Below, one piece after another: positions 43,114 to 54,348 of a DNA stretch of 64,000 bases (positions are counted from its first letter, which is position 1; each line of letters opens with the position of its first letter). The stretch covers positions 62,001 to 126,000 of the forward strand of contig NZ_MSIF01000021.1 in NCBI RefSeq assembly GCF_001921215.1, in the 5' to 3' direction. The stretch is from Actinophytocola xinjiangensis. Its GTDB lineage: Bacteria; Actinomycetota; Actinomycetes; Mycobacteriales; Pseudonocardiaceae. A program made the translations under genes and the position numbers. The notes below the pieces were generated by a model, which was not told the DNA's origin, searched no databases, and saw only the letters and a program-made list of their open reading frames with translations.

Positions 43114-45114
43114 GTGAGCCGCCTGTTCCCACCCGATCTCGTCACCGGCGTGTGTGCGCCGGCCGCCGTCCTGTCCGCCCCCGACGGGCAGCTGCGCCGG
43201 TCCGGTGTCCAGGGCTGGCTGGTGGCCGACGTCCGCCACCTCTGCGAGCTGACGGCCACGGTCGACAACGACCCGCCGCACCCCCTTGGCCACTGGCAGC
43301 CCTCCTCGGCGACGCTGGTGTTCGTCGCCACCACCGGCGACCAGTCGGTCCGGCTGGAACGCCACCGCACCCTCACCCCCACCACCCTCACCGAGACGTT
43401 CCGCCTGCACAACGACACCGCCGCCCCCACCCGCAGGACCCTGCGCACCGCCCTGGCGGCCGACCTCGCCCCCATCCTCGCCATCCGCCACGACCACCCC
43501 ACCCCAGCCGTCACCCCAGCCACCCCCACCGGCGCGGTGGTCGCGCAGTGGGCCGTGGGGGCGGTCACGACGTCGGTCGCCGTGGATCGGGGGGCGGATC
43601 GGGTGGAGCCGCACCCGGACGGGGTGGTGGTGGAGTGGGAGCTGGTGGTTCCGGCGCGGGGTGCGGTCAGTGTGACGCTCACCTGCCGGGCCACCAGCGC
43701 CACCGAGGACGCCGTGGTGGCGGCGCCGCGCACGCGGGATCTCGGGGCGTTACGGGTCAGCGGCCGGGAGCCGGAGTTGGCGCTGCTGGCCGCGCGGGGG
43801 CTCGACGACCTGCGGGGGCTGCTGCTCGCCGACCCGGCCGCGCCGGCCGATCGGTTCGCCGGGGCCGGGGCGCCGTGGTATTTCACGTTGTTCGGGCGGG
43901 ATTCGTTGTGGGCGGCCAGGTTCGCGCTGCCGTTGGGGACCGGTCTTGCGGCCGGGACGTTGCGGGCGTTGGCCCGCCGCCAGGGCACGCGGCACGATCC
44001 GGAGACCGCCGAGGAGCCCGGCAAGATCCTGCACGAGATCCGCCAGCTGGCCACCGGCCTGCCCCGCCAGCCCGGGCTGCCGCCCTGCTACTACGGCACG
44101 GTCGACGCCACGCCGCTGTGGATCAGCCTGCTGCACGACGCGTGGCGTTGGGGTCTGCCGCCGGCCGAGGTCGAGCCGTTGCTGCCGGCGTTGCGTCGCG
44201 CGGTGGACTGGGTGATCGCCCACGGCGACGGGTTCCTCACCTACCGCGATGTCACCGGTCGTGGCCTGGCCAACCAGGGGTGGAAGGACTCCCCTGACTC
44301 CATTCAGGACAGTACGGGCACCGTCGCGGCCCCGCCGATCGTGCTGTCCGAGGCGCAGGCCTACGCCCATCGCGCGGCGCTGGACGGCGCGGCGCTGTTG
44401 ACGGCGTTCAACGAGCCCGGTTCCGGGGCGGCGGTCGCGTTCGCCGACGGGCTGCGGGAGCGGTTCCGGCGGGAGTTCTGGGTCGACGGGTTCCCGGCGA
44501 TCGCCCTGGACGGGCACGGGCGGGCGGTCGACACGTTCGCCTCGAACGTCGGGCACCTGCTCGGGACCGGGCTGCTGGACGCCGTCGAGGAGTCCACCGT
44601 GGCCGGTCGGATCGGCTTGCTGGACAGTGGTTTCGGTCTGCGCACCATGGATCCGGGGCACCCGTCGTTCAACCCGGTCGGCTACCACACCGGCTCGGTC
44701 TGGCCGCACGACACGGCGATCGCGGTCGACGGGCTCGTGCGCGCCGGGCATCCCGGGCCGGCGGCCTCGCTGGCGCGCGGGTTGGTCGCGGCCGGCACCC
44801 GTTTCGGCCACCGCCTGCCCGAACTGTACGGCGGCTGGCCGGCGCAGGCCGGCCCGCCGCTGGCCTACCCGTCGGCGTGCCGGCCGCAGGCGTGGGCCGC
44901 GGCGTCGGCGGTGGTGCTGCTGCGGGCCGCGTTGGGCCTGTCGGCCGACGTGCCGAACGGGCGGCTGCGGGTCGCCCCGCCGGCCGAGTTCGCGGCGTGG
45001 TTCCCGCTGCGGGTCGAGGGGCTGTCGGTGGCCGGGCACGACCTGGCGGTCGAGGTCGACGGGGACGGGCGCGCGCGGGTCCACACGTCGGCCCACCTGG
45101 AGATCGAGGGCTGA
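43114..45114 (+). CDS. Amylo-alpha-1,6-glucosidase / glycogen debranching-type glycosidase
   Basis: The 666-residue protein has a beta-rich N-terminal glycogen-debranching domain (GDE_N_bis, residues 1-200, GWLVADVRHLCELTATVDND). An (alpha/alpha)6 catalytic barrel follows, with FTLFGRDSLWAARFALPLG, CYYGTVDATPLWISLLHDA and GWKDSPDSIQD. Family members remove alpha-1,6-linked glucose or act on related oligosaccharides. No other glycogen genes lie nearby, so a stand-alone role, perhaps in trehalose or alpha-glucan turnover, is possible. The GTG start has GGAGG eight bases upstream. Confidence 0.88.
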   Translation: MSRLFPPDLVTGVCAPAAVLSAPDGQLRRSGVQGWLVADVRHLCELTATVDNDPPHPLGHWQPSSATLVFVATTGDQSVRLERHRTLTPTTLTETFRLHNDTAAPTRRTLRTALAADLAPILAIRHDHPTPAVTPATPTGAVVAQWAVGAVTTSVAVDRGADRVEPHPDGVVVEWELVVPARGAVSVTLTCRATSATEDAVVAAPRTRDLGALRVSGREPELALLAARGLDDLRGLLLADPAAPADRFAGAGAPWYFTLFGRDSLWAARFALPLGTGLAAGTLRALARRQGTRHDPETAEEPGKILHEIRQLATGLPRQPGLPPCYYGTVDATPLWISLLHDAWRWGLPPAEVEPLLPALRRAVDWVIAHGDGFLTYRDVTGRGLANQGWKDSPDSIQDSTGTVAAPPIVLSEAQAYAHRAALDGAALLTAFNEPGSGAAVAFADGLRERFRREFWVDGFPAIALDGHGRAVDTFASNVGHLLGTGLLDAVEESTVAGRIGLLDSGFGLRTMDPGHPSFNPVGYHTGSVWPHDTAIAVDGLVRAGHPGPAASLARGLVAAGTRFGHRLPELYGGWPAQAGPPLAYPSACRPQAWAAASAVVLLRAALGLSADVPNGRLRVAPPAEFAAWFPLRVEGLSVAGHDLAVEVDGDGRARVHTSAHLEIEG

Positions 45115-45125
45115 TCTGCGCGACA

Positions 45126-45320
45126 ATGCCAGGCGTGGCCGACACCGATCCGAACGACGAGTGGCTTCCGCTGGACGCCAATCCGCACGCCGACGACAAG
45201 CGTGACGTGCTGGATCCGTCGGGTGAGGGTCTGCCGTTCCGCCGGCTGATCCAGATCGCCCTGGGCATCGGGGTGGCGGCGGTCCTGCTGGTCGTCGTGG
45301 TGGTGCTGGTCGGGCGGTAG
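45126..45320 (+). CDS. Small tail-anchored membrane protein
   Basis: The 64-residue protein has an acidic N-terminus (DTDPNDEWLPLDANPHADDKRD) and one C-terminal membrane helix (IQIALGIGVAAVLLVVVVVLVG). It begins 11 bases after the glycosidase stop and may be co-transcribed. Function is unknown. It resembles in layout the next gene (45371), another small protein with an acidic N-terminus and a C-terminal helix. Confidence 0.65.
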   Translation: MPGVADTDPNDEWLPLDANPHADDKRDVLDPSGEGLPFRRLIQIALGIGVAAVLLVVVVVLVGR

Positions 45321-45370
45321 GAACAATCGCGGCGGCTGACTCGTTTGACCGGGTACGAGGAGGTTGCGCG

Positions 45371-45577
45371 ATGGCCAACAGAGAACTGTCCAGGCACCAG
45401 CACTCCGACACCCCGGATCCCGTCCTGTTCGGGACCGATCCGTTCGCCGGTCAGCCGGAGAGCGACTGGGACGACGACGAGCCAACCTACGGTCCGCGTC
45501 CGCGCTGGCCGGTGATCGCCCTGATCGTCATCGTGGTGACGATGATGGTCGCGGCGATGGGGGTCTACGTCTTCTAG
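45371..45577 (+). CDS. Small tail-anchored membrane protein
   Basis: The 68-residue protein has an acidic N-terminus (ESDWDDDEPTYGPRPRW) and a single C-terminal helix (PVIALIVIVVTMMVAAMGVYVF) that ends at the stop codon. It has a strong AGGAGG before its ATG. Its function is unknown. The stop codon lies in the first copy of an 11-bp tandem duplication, and the convergent hutI stop lies in the second. Confidence 0.7.
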   Translation: MANRELSRHQHSDTPDPVLFGTDPFAGQPESDWDDDEPTYGPRPRWPVIALIVIVVTMMVAAMGVYVF

Positions 45578-45590
45578 CGGTCTTCTAGCG
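45569..45590. repeat. 11-bp tandem duplication spanning two stop codons
   Basis: GTCTTCTAGCG occurs twice in a row. The first copy contains the stop (TAG) of the small membrane gene, and the second contains the stop of the convergent hutI (CTA on the plus strand). Confidence 0.9.
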
Positions 45591-46727
45591 GGCTCGCCGC
45601 CCGGCCCGCCACACGGCGTGCGTCAGCGGCACACCCGGCCGGTAGGCCAGGTGCGTCACTGACGGCGCGTCGAGTACGTGCACGTCAGCGCGTGCACCTG
45701 TGCGCAGCAGTCCGACCTCGTTCTCGCGTCGGAGTGCACGCGCCCCGCCCCAGGTGGCGGCGCGCACGGCTTCGGCCACTGACATCCGCATCTGCAGCAC
45801 GGCCGTGGTCACGCAGTAGGCCATCGACGACGTGTAGGACGAGCCGGGGTTGCAGTTCGACGCGAGCGCGACGGTGGCGCCGACGTCGAGCAGGGCGCGC
45901 GCGTCGGGCAGCGGCTGGCGGGTCGACAGGTCGCAGGCCGGCAGCAGGGTGGCGACCGTGTCCGACTGCGCCAGGGCGTCCACGTCGGACCGCGTGAGGT
46001 AGGTGCAGTGGTCGACGCTGGCCGCGCCGAGTTCGACGGCCAGCCGCACGCCGGGTCCGTAGCCGAGTTGGTTGCCGTGCACCCGCAGGCCGAGGCCGCG
46101 CCGCGCGGCGGCGGTGAGCACCGCGCGCGAGGCGTCCTCGTCGAACGCGCCGGTCTCGCAGAACACGTCGGCCCACCGCACGTGCGGCGCGACGGCGTCG
46201 AGCATCGGGCCACGCACCAGGTCCACGTAGTCCTCCGTGGACTCTCCGGGGGGGACGAGGTGCGCGCCGAGGAAGGTGACCTCGTCGGCCTCCCGCGCGG
46301 CGATCTCGGCGCAGCGCAGTTCGTCGGCGACGGTCAGGCCGTAGCCGGTCTTGGTCTCCAGGTAGGTGGTGCCCTGCGCGAGCGCCTCGGCGACGTGCCG
46401 GCGCAGCACGCCCGCGAGCTGCTCGTCCGACGCGGCGCGCGTCGCGTCCACGGTGACCGCGATTCCGCCTGCCGTGTAAGGCTTTCCGGCCATCCTGGCG
46501 GCGAACTCGGCGGTCCGGTCACCGGCGAAGACCAGGTGGGTGTGGCTGTCGACCCAGCCGGGCAGGACCGCCCGGCCCTCGACGTCGACCCGGTCGTCGG
46601 CCGCCGGTGCCTGGCCGGCCTCGCCGATCCAGGCGATCCGGTCACCGTCGATGACCAGCGCCGGGTCGGCCGGCGGCGGCTCGTCGTTGGTGGTCAGCTC
46701 GCCGATACCGGTGATCAGGGTACTCAC
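45585..46727 (-). CDS. hutI: Imidazolonepropionase
   Basis: The 380-residue amidohydrolase-superfamily enzyme opens imidazolone-5-propionate to N-formimidoyl-L-glutamate, step three of histidine breakdown. Metal and substrate motifs are clear: [16 protein letters not shown] (HxH), [30 protein letters not shown] and [14 protein letters not shown]. The length is near the family norm. The GTG at 46727 overlaps the hutF stop by 4 bases (GTGA). It is the last gene of the hut operon. Confidence 0.95.
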   Translation of the reverse strand: MSTLITGIGELTTNDEPPPADPALVIDGDRIAWIGEAGQAPAADDRVDVEGRAVLPGWVDSHTHLVFAGDRTAEFAARMAGKPYTAGGIAVTVDATRAASDEQLAGVLRRHVAEALAQGTTYLETKTGYGLTVADELRCAEIAAREADEVTFLGAHLVPPGESTEDYVDLVRGPMLDAVAPHVRWADVFCETGAFDEDASRAVLTAAARRGLGLRVHGNQLGYGPGVRLAVELGAASVDHCTYLTRSDVDALAQSDTVATLLPACDLSTRQPLPDARALLDVGATVALASNCNPGSSYTSSMAYCVTTAVLQMRMSVAEAVRAATWGGARALRRENEVGLLRTGARADVHVLDAPSVTHLAYRPGVPLTHAVWRAGRRAR

Positions 46728-48034
46728 CACAGGTCTCCGATCGCCTCGTCCAGCAGTGCGCCGACGTCGCCGAGTGTCTCGTGCCGCCCGTCGACGGCGA
46801 TCACCCGCCCTCCGGCGACCACGGTGCCCACGTCGGCGGCGGTGGCGGCCAGGACGATCTGGTCGAGCCGGCAGCCGGCGGTGCGCACCGACCGGGTGCC
46901 GAGCGCCACCAGGTCGGCCGGTGCGCCGGGTTCCAGGCGTCCCCCGCCCGGCCAGCCGAGCGCGTCGTTGCCGGCGGCGGTGGCGGCGTCGACGAGTTCG
47001 CCGGGGGTGAAGTGCCCGCGCCGGCCGGTGCGCAGACGCTCGCCGAGTTCGAGGGATCTGGCTTCCACCAACGGGTCCACGACCGCGTGCTGGTCGCTGC
47101 CCAGTGACAGCGGCGACCCGGCGGCCCGCAGGTCCCCGGCCGGCCCGAGCCCGTCGGCGAGGTCGGCCTCGGTGGTCGGGCACAGGCAGACCGCCGTCCG
47201 TGACCGTCCCAGCAACCCGATGTCCTGTGTGGACAGATGGGTGGCGTGTACGGCGGTGGTGCGCGGTCCGAGCGCCCCGGCCTCGTCGAGCAGTTCGACC
47301 GGCGTGCGCCCGTAGGCGGCGAGACAGGCCTCGTTCTCCGCCGGCTGCTCCGACACATGCACATGCAGGGAATGCCCCCGGGCGGCCTCGACGACCGTGG
47401 CCAGCGCGCCCCGGGGAACCGCCCGCACCGAGTGGATGGCCGCGCCGACCCGCACGCCGCCCCGGTCGACACCGGGCCGGGCACGGTCGGCCCAGGCGTG
47501 CGCGTCACCGTCGCTGAACCGGGCCTGCTCGGGTCCGAGCGGGGTGCCGATCCCCCCGGCCAGGTAACAGGTGTCCAGCAACGTCAACCGGATCCCGGCG
47601 ACGGCGGCGGCCTCGGCCAACGCCTCTCCCATGGCGTTGGGCTCGGCGTAGCGCCCGCCGCCCGGCGGGTGGTGCAGGTAGTGGAACTCCCCGACGACGC
47701 TGACCCCGGCGACGGCCATCTCGGCGTAGGCGGCCGTCGCGAGCCGCAGGTAGGAGTCGGGATCGAGCCGGTTGGCGAGGGTGTACATGGCGTCACGCCA
47801 GGTCCAGAACGTGCCGCCGCCGCCGTGCGTACGGCCCCGCAGGGCCCGGTGGAAAGCGTGCGAGTGCACGTTGGCGAACCCGGGCAGCACCAGCCCTCGC
47901 AGCACCCGCGCCCCGGCCGGCGCCGTCTCGGCCAGGGACACCTCGACGATCCGCCCGTCCGCGCACCGCACGACGACCCCCGCCACCGGCCCCGCCGGCA
48001 GCCACGCGTACTCACACCAGTACGCGGCGCTCAT
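46724..48034 (-). CDS. hutF: Formimidoylglutamate deiminase
   Basis: The 436-residue amidohydrolase converts N-formimidoyl-L-glutamate to N-formyl-L-glutamate and ammonia. Signature regions are [21 protein letters not shown] (metal HxH), [56 protein letters not shown] and [12 protein letters not shown]. HutF marks the five-step pathway in which formamide is not released directly. It overlaps both neighbours by 4 bases. The pathway then needs an N-formylglutamate amidohydrolase; no HutG is present here, but an M20 hydrolase gene lies directly upstream. Confidence 0.95.
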   Translation of the reverse strand: MSAAYWCEYAWLPAGPVAGVVVRCADGRIVEVSLAETAPAGARVLRGLVLPGFANVHSHAFHRALRGRTHGGGGTFWTWRDAMYTLANRLDPDSYLRLATAAYAEMAVAGVSVVGEFHYLHHPPGGGRYAEPNAMGEALAEAAAVAGIRLTLLDTCYLAGGIGTPLGPEQARFSDGDAHAWADRARPGVDRGGVRVGAAIHSVRAVPRGALATVVEAARGHSLHVHVSEQPAENEACLAAYGRTPVELLDEAGALGPRTTAVHATHLSTQDIGLLGRSRTAVCLCPTTEADLADGLGPAGDLRAAGSPLSLGSDQHAVVDPLVEARSLELGERLRTGRRGHFTPGELVDAATAAGNDALGWPGGGRLEPGAPADLVALGTRSVRTAGCRLDQIVLAATAADVGTVVAGGRVIAVDGRHETLGDVGALLDEAIGDLW

Positions 48035-49220
48035 GCCGTCAGGTCCGTGAGGACCGTGGCCAGGGCGGTGACACCGGCCGCGCAGTCCCGTGGTTCGGCG
48101 TGTTCGGCCGGCGCGTGGCTCACGCCGGTCGGGTTGCGGACGAACAACATCGCGGTCGGCACGGCGCCGGCCAGGATGCCGGCGTCGTGCCCGGCGCCGG
48201 TCGGCAACGCCGGCACGCCGCCGAGCGCGCCCGCCAGGCGGTCACGCAGAGCCGGGTCGAAGTACACCGTGTCGCCGTAGGACTCCTCGGTCACCGTGAC
48301 CTCGCAGCCCTCGTCGGCGGCTGCCGTGGTGGCCAGCGCGGTGATCTCGTCGACCACGGCCCGCGCGCGCGGGGTGTCGGCCGCCCTGGCGTCCAGCCAC
48401 ACGTCCACGGTGGACGCGATGACGTTGCTGCCACCGGGGTTGGGGACCAGGCGCCCGACGGTGGCCCGCGCGCCGTCCACCGCCCGCGCGGCCCGGCGAG
48501 CCGCACCGACCAGCGCCGCCGCCGGCAGCATCGGGTCGCGGCGGTCACCGATCGGGGTGGCGCCGGCGTGGTTTCCCTCGCCGGTGAACCGGAACCGCCA
48601 GCGGCCGTGCGCCAGGATCGAGCTGGCGACCCCCACCGGCGCGGCCAGGTCGACCAGGCCCTTGCCCTGTTCGACGTGCAGCTCGACGAACCGGCCCAGC
48701 CGGCCCAGGGCCTGCTCGTCACGGCCCAGGCGGGCCGGGTCGAGGCCGGCGGCGGCCACCGCCTCGGCGAGGGTCACGCCGTCGGGGTCGGTGAGCCGGC
48801 GGGCGGCGTCCGGGTCGATCGTGCCGGCAAGCAGCCGCGACCCCAGGCACGGCACCCCGAACCGGCCGCCCTCCTCCTCGGCGAACACCACCACCGCGAA
48901 CGGCCGACCGGGCGTGAACCCGTTGGCGCGCATCAGATCCACGGCCTCCAGGGCGCTCACCACGCCGAGTGGACCGTCGAACGCGCCGCCGCCGGGCACC
49001 GAGTCGAGGTGGCTGCCGGTGACGACCGCGTCCGGCCCCGGCGCCCCCCACCACGCCCACAGGTTGCCGTTGCGGTCGGTGTGCACGTCCAGGCCCCGGC
49101 GGGTCGCCTGCTCGGTGAACCACTCGCGCAGCTCCAGGTCGGCGCGGTCGAACCCGTGCCGGGAGTACCCGCCGCGCCGGGGGTCGGCGCCGACGCCGGC
49201 CAGCGCGTCCAGGGACCCGG

Positions 49221-49224
<4 letters not shown>
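48031..49224 (-). CDS. M20-family amidohydrolase (allantoate/N-carbamoyl amino acid hydrolase type) in the hut operon
   Basis: The 397-residue protein is a Zn/Mn-dependent M20/M28 amidohydrolase: [22 protein letters not shown] (metal His and Asp), [21 protein letters not shown] (catalytic Glu pair), [10 protein letters not shown], and the lid domain with [16 protein letters not shown]. Relatives cut the amide of allantoate or N-carbamoyl amino acids. It is wedged between hutU and hutF with 4-base overlaps on both sides, so it surely serves histidine use. The simplest role is deformylating N-formylglutamate in place of HutG. That is inference. Confidence 0.88.
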
Positions 49225-50872
<1,648 letters not shown>

Positions 50873-50876
<4 letters not shown>

Positions 50877-52369
50877 GGCAGGTTCCCCTCTCGGATGAGG
50901 TCCTCGGCGGCGGCGATCTCGGGGGCGAGGTGCCGGTCGGGTCCCGGCCCCGGCACCCGCTCCCGGAGTGCGGCGACGACCCGCGCGGTGGCCGGCGCGG
51001 GGGTCAGCGGTGCCCGCAGGTCCAGCGCGCGGGCGGCGGTGAGCAGTTCGACGGCCAGGACGGTGGTCAGCCCGTCGATGGCGGTGCGGAGTTTGCGGGC
51101 GGCCGACCAGCCCATGGAGACGTGGTCCTCCTGCATGGCCGAGCTGGGGATGGAGTCCACGCTGGCCGGGACGGCCAGGCGCTTGAGCTCGGAGACGATG
51201 GCGGCCTGGGTGTACTGGGCGATCATGTGTCCGGAGTCGACACCGGGGTCGTCGGCCAGGAACGGGGGCAGCCCGTGACTGCGGGTGGCGTCGAGCATAC
51301 GGTCGGTGCGCCGTTCGGCCATGCTGGCCAGGTCGGCGACCGGGATGGCCAGGAAGTCCAGCGGGTAGGCGACCGGCGCCCCGTGGAAGTTGCCGTTCGA
51401 CTCCACCCGCCCGTCGCCGAGCACCACGGGGTTGTCGATCGCCGACGCGAGCTCCCGGTCCGCCACGACCTGCGCGAACGCGACCGTGTCCCGCGCGGCC
51501 CCGTGCACCTGCGGCGCGCACCGCAGCGAGTAGGCGTCCTGCACCCGGTTGCAGTCCGGCCCCCGGTGCGAGGCGACGATCGCCGACCCGGCGAGCAGGT
51601 CGGTCATCCGCCGGGCGCTGGTGGCCTGGCCGGGGTGGGGCCGCAGCCGTTGGAGGTCGTCCCCGAACGCGCGGTCGGTGCCCAGCAGGGCCTCGACGCT
51701 CATCGCGGCGGTGAGGTCGGCGATGTCGATCAGCCGGGTGAGGTCGTCGAGGGCGAGCACCAGCATGCCGAGCATGCCGTCGGTGCCGTTGATCAGCGCC
51801 AGCCCTTCCTTCTCGGCCAGGGTGACCGGCGTGATCCCGTTGTCCCGCAGCGCTTCGGCCGCCGGTCGCGGCCCGTCGGGGGTGAGCACCTCGCCCTCCC
51901 CCATGAGCGCGAGCGCGACCGAGGACAGCGGCGCGAGGTCGCCCGAGCACCCCAGCGACCCGTACTCGTGCACGACCGGGACGAGGTCGGCGTTGAGCAT
52001 GCCGGCCAGCGCGGTCACCGTCGCCGGCCGCACCCCGGTGTGTCCGGTGGCCAGGGTGCGCAGCCGCAGCAGCATCAGCGCCCGCACCACCTCCGGCTCG
52101 ACCATCGGCCCGGCGCCCGCCGCGTGCGAGCGCACCAGCGAGCGTTGCAGGGCCGCGCGCCGCTCCGGCGGGATGTGGCGGGTGGCCAGCGCCCCGAAGC
52201 CGGTCGACACCCCGTAGGTGGGGGTGACCGCCTCGGCCAGTTGTTCGATGTGGGCCCGGGCCTTGGCGATGCCGTCCAGGGCCGCGTCCCCCAGTCGCAC
52301 GGGCACCCGCCCCCGCACCACGGAGACGACCTGTTCGCGGGTGAGCGGCCCGCCGTCGATCACGACCAT
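50873..52369 (-). CDS. hutH: Histidine ammonia-lyase
   Basis: The 498-residue MIO-dependent enzyme eliminates ammonia from L-histidine to form urocanate. Lyase hallmarks are [15 protein letters not shown] near residue 52, the MIO-forming segment [13 protein letters not shown] at residues 138-150, and the [14 protein letters not shown] and [12 protein letters not shown] regions. The MIO tripeptide reads Cys-Ser-Gly (141-143) rather than the usual Ala-Ser-Gly. It heads the hut operon and is divergent from an IclR gene, with 77 bp between the starts. The ATG at 52369 gives the usual N-terminus. Confidence 0.95.
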
Positions 52370-52423
52370 GCGTCCATCACAGCGCGATCGAGCCGCTGGC
52401 ACGACCCGGGAGGCGCGGACAGG

Positions 52424-52439
52424 GTCTGGTATCCCAGAC
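52424..52439. promoter_or_regulatory. Candidate IclR operator of the hut locus
   Basis: GTCTGGTATCCCAGAC is a perfect dyad with 6-bp arms and a 4-bp centre. It lies between hutH and the divergent IclR gene and ends 7 bases before the IclR start, where it can block the regulator's promoter and influence hutH. Confidence 0.65.
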
Positions 52440-52446
52440 TGTCCCC

Positions 52447-53220
52447 ATGGGATCCAGTACCGACGTCCCCGCGCTGCGCAGAGGCCTGGCGGTCCTGCGC
52501 CTGCTGGCGACGCGCCCCGGCCCGGTCACGGCGGGTGCCGTGGCCCGCGAACTCGACCTGCCCCGGTCGACGACCTACCACCTGCTCGCGGAGCTGGTGG
52601 CGGCCGGCTTCGTGACCCATCTGCCGGAGGACCGCCGGTACGGCCTCGGCCTGGCGGCGTTCGAGCTGGGGACGGCGTACCTGCGCCACGACCCGCTGGA
52701 ACGGTTGGCGCGGCCGGTGCTGCGGGCGTTGATCGCCCGCACCGGGCAGACCGCGCACCTGGGGGTGCTCCACGGCCGGGAGACCCTGTACCTGCTGCGG
52801 GAACAGCCGCCCCATCCCCATCCGACGGTGGTGACCGACGTCGGGGTGCGGCTGCCGGCCCACCTGCCGGCGTCGGGCCGGGCGATGCTGGCGCTGCTGC
52901 CGGCGGCTCAGGTCCGGGCGTTGTTCCCTTCGCGGGAGACGTTCGTCGATCGGACGGGCCGGGGGCCGGGGCACCTGCCGGCGCTGCGGAGGTTGCTGAG
53001 TGCGGGGCGGCAGCGGGGGTGGGCCGTGGAGGACGGCTACGTGACGCCGGGGTTCGCCTCGGTGGCGGTGGCGGTGGTCGATCGCGGCGGGCATCCGATC
53101 GCCGCGATCAGCACGACGTTCCGGCACGAGTGCGCGGACGAGTGCGGGGAGAGCTGGGCCGGGTTGGCCGGGGACACCGCGTGGGCCGCCGGGTTGTTGA
53201 GTACCCGATTGGGCGGTTGA
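52447..53220 (+). CDS. IclR-family regulator of histidine use
   Basis: The 257-residue protein has the IclR N-terminal winged helix (residues 8-65, ALRRGLAVLRLLATRPGPVTAGAVARELDLPRSTTYHLL written across the first helices) and a C-terminal effector domain (LGVLHGRETLYLL, LPAHLPASGRAMLALLP, GYVTPGFASVAVAV). It is transcribed away from hutH, and the perfect dyad between them supports regulation of hut and of itself. Urocanate or histidine would be a logical effector by analogy with other hut regulators, but this is inference. The ATG is 7 bases after the dyad and no Shine-Dalgarno is seen. Confidence 0.9.
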   Translation: MGSSTDVPALRRGLAVLRLLATRPGPVTAGAVARELDLPRSTTYHLLAELVAAGFVTHLPEDRRYGLGLAAFELGTAYLRHDPLERLARPVLRALIARTGQTAHLGVLHGRETLYLLREQPPHPHPTVVTDVGVRLPAHLPASGRAMLALLPAAQVRALFPSRETFVDRTGRGPGHLPALRRLLSAGRQRGWAVEDGYVTPGFASVAVAVVDRGGHPIAAISTTFRHECADECGESWAGLAGDTAWAAGLLSTRLGG

Positions 53221-53237
53221 GCCCCCGCCCGCCGACG

Positions 53238-53243
53238 TACCCT
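53238..53243 (+). promoter_or_regulatory. -10 box TACCCT, leaderless start
   Basis: TACCCT ends 6 bases before the ATG at 53250 and no Shine-Dalgarno is present. This spacing supports the chosen start. Confidence 0.5.
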
Positions 53244-53249
53244 GTCGCG

Positions 53250-54272
53250 ATGGAGTCGTTCGCGTGCGACGGGTGCGATGCCGCGCTGACCGCCCCGCTG
53301 ACGCGGGTCAGCTTCCCGAGCCACGCCCACCAGACAGTGGGGAACGGGCTACTGCTCCCCGTACTCATGCGGTCCGGAACCTACGCGGTCGACCCGGAAC
53401 CGTTCGGACCGCCCTGGCATCCGTGGACCGAGGTCGATTCGCCCGAGGCCCACGGCGTGTACGCACCGGTCCCCGCCTTGTCCTTCGGCCCGGCGGGAGC
53501 GATCGTCATCGCGCCCGGTGACGCGCGCGGCACGGTCCTGATCCCGAGACAGCTCGACGGAGGCTGCTGCGGACTCGACGAGCGCAGCGGACCCAACCTG
53601 GCCTGCGCCCGGTGCGACCGGGCGGTGGCCACCCGCGTCGACGACTGCGCACGCTGGCAGGCGGTGTGGCTGGACCCGGGTGCGGTCCACCGCATCCCCA
53701 CCGACGCCCCCACCAGCCCGGACCTCGTCCCGGACGACGTTCCCCCCGTCGACCCCTCCGGGGAATGGAGCCCGCGCTGGGCGGCCGAGGCGGGCAAGGC
53801 GTTGGCCCACCTGGTGGCCCTCTCGTCGGGACGACCCGTCACCGTTCCCGACGGCCTCGTCGCGACGATGCTCCGCCACGTCCTCGAGGCACTGCTTCCC
53901 CCTGGCCCACCGGCGAAGCGGGCGGCGCTGGCCGGCCCTGGCCTGCCCGCGCCCGATCCCGCCGTCGACCTGGCCCTGGTTCCCCGGCATCCGTGGACAG
54001 GGCAGCCCTGGCGGTCACCAGGCAGGGCCGACACCGTGCCACTGGCGTTCGAGATCTGGACGGTCCTGGCGTTTCACCGCGAACGGCCGTCGATTCCGGC
54101 GACCGTCGACCACCCCCGCGACGCACCGCGACCGCTGCTCCCCCGCACGGCCTTCCGACCCGACGGGGGAGTTTTCCTGCACAGGCTCGCGCGCCTGCCC
54201 GCCGTCCGCGAGCCCGCTCTCCGCGCGATCCACGACCAGGTGAGCAGCGCCCCGTACGCTCACCCCTTCTAG
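53250..54272 (+). CDS. Cys-rich protein of unknown function
   Basis: The 340-residue protein starts with a CDGC knuckle (residues 6-9) and has a second Cys cluster near 108-132 (GGCCGLDERSGPNLACARCDRAVATRVDDC), so it may bind a metal such as zinc. The rest is Pro- and Trp-rich, with conserved-looking WHPWTEV and PRHPWTGQPWRSPGRAD stretches and no signal peptide or membrane helix. I do not recognise the family. It lies 29 bp after the IclR gene on the same strand, probably with its own promoter. A long hairpin follows the stop. Confidence 0.7.
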   Translation: MESFACDGCDAALTAPLTRVSFPSHAHQTVGNGLLLPVLMRSGTYAVDPEPFGPPWHPWTEVDSPEAHGVYAPVPALSFGPAGAIVIAPGDARGTVLIPRQLDGGCCGLDERSGPNLACARCDRAVATRVDDCARWQAVWLDPGAVHRIPTDAPTSPDLVPDDVPPVDPSGEWSPRWAAEAGKALAHLVALSSGRPVTVPDGLVATMLRHVLEALLPPGPPAKRAALAGPGLPAPDPAVDLALVPRHPWTGQPWRSPGRADTVPLAFEIWTVLAFHRERPSIPATVDHPRDAPRPLLPRTAFRPDGGVFLHRLARLPAVREPALRAIHDQVSSAPYAHPF

Positions 54273-54274
54273 CG

Positions 54275-54318
54275 GACACGGCCGTGGCCGTCCCTTGTGG
54301 ACGGTCCACGGCCGTGTC
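54275..54318. terminator. Long hairpin terminator between convergent genes
   Basis: Outer arms of 13 bp (GACACGGCCGTGG and its complement) enclose a second 6-bp stem (CCGTCC/GGACGG) with a CTTGT loop and a single bulged T. It serves the unknown gene on the plus strand and the osmoprotectant operon on the minus strand. Confidence 0.9.
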
Positions 54319-54348
54319 CTGGTCCTGCCCGTCAGGCGGGACGAACGA

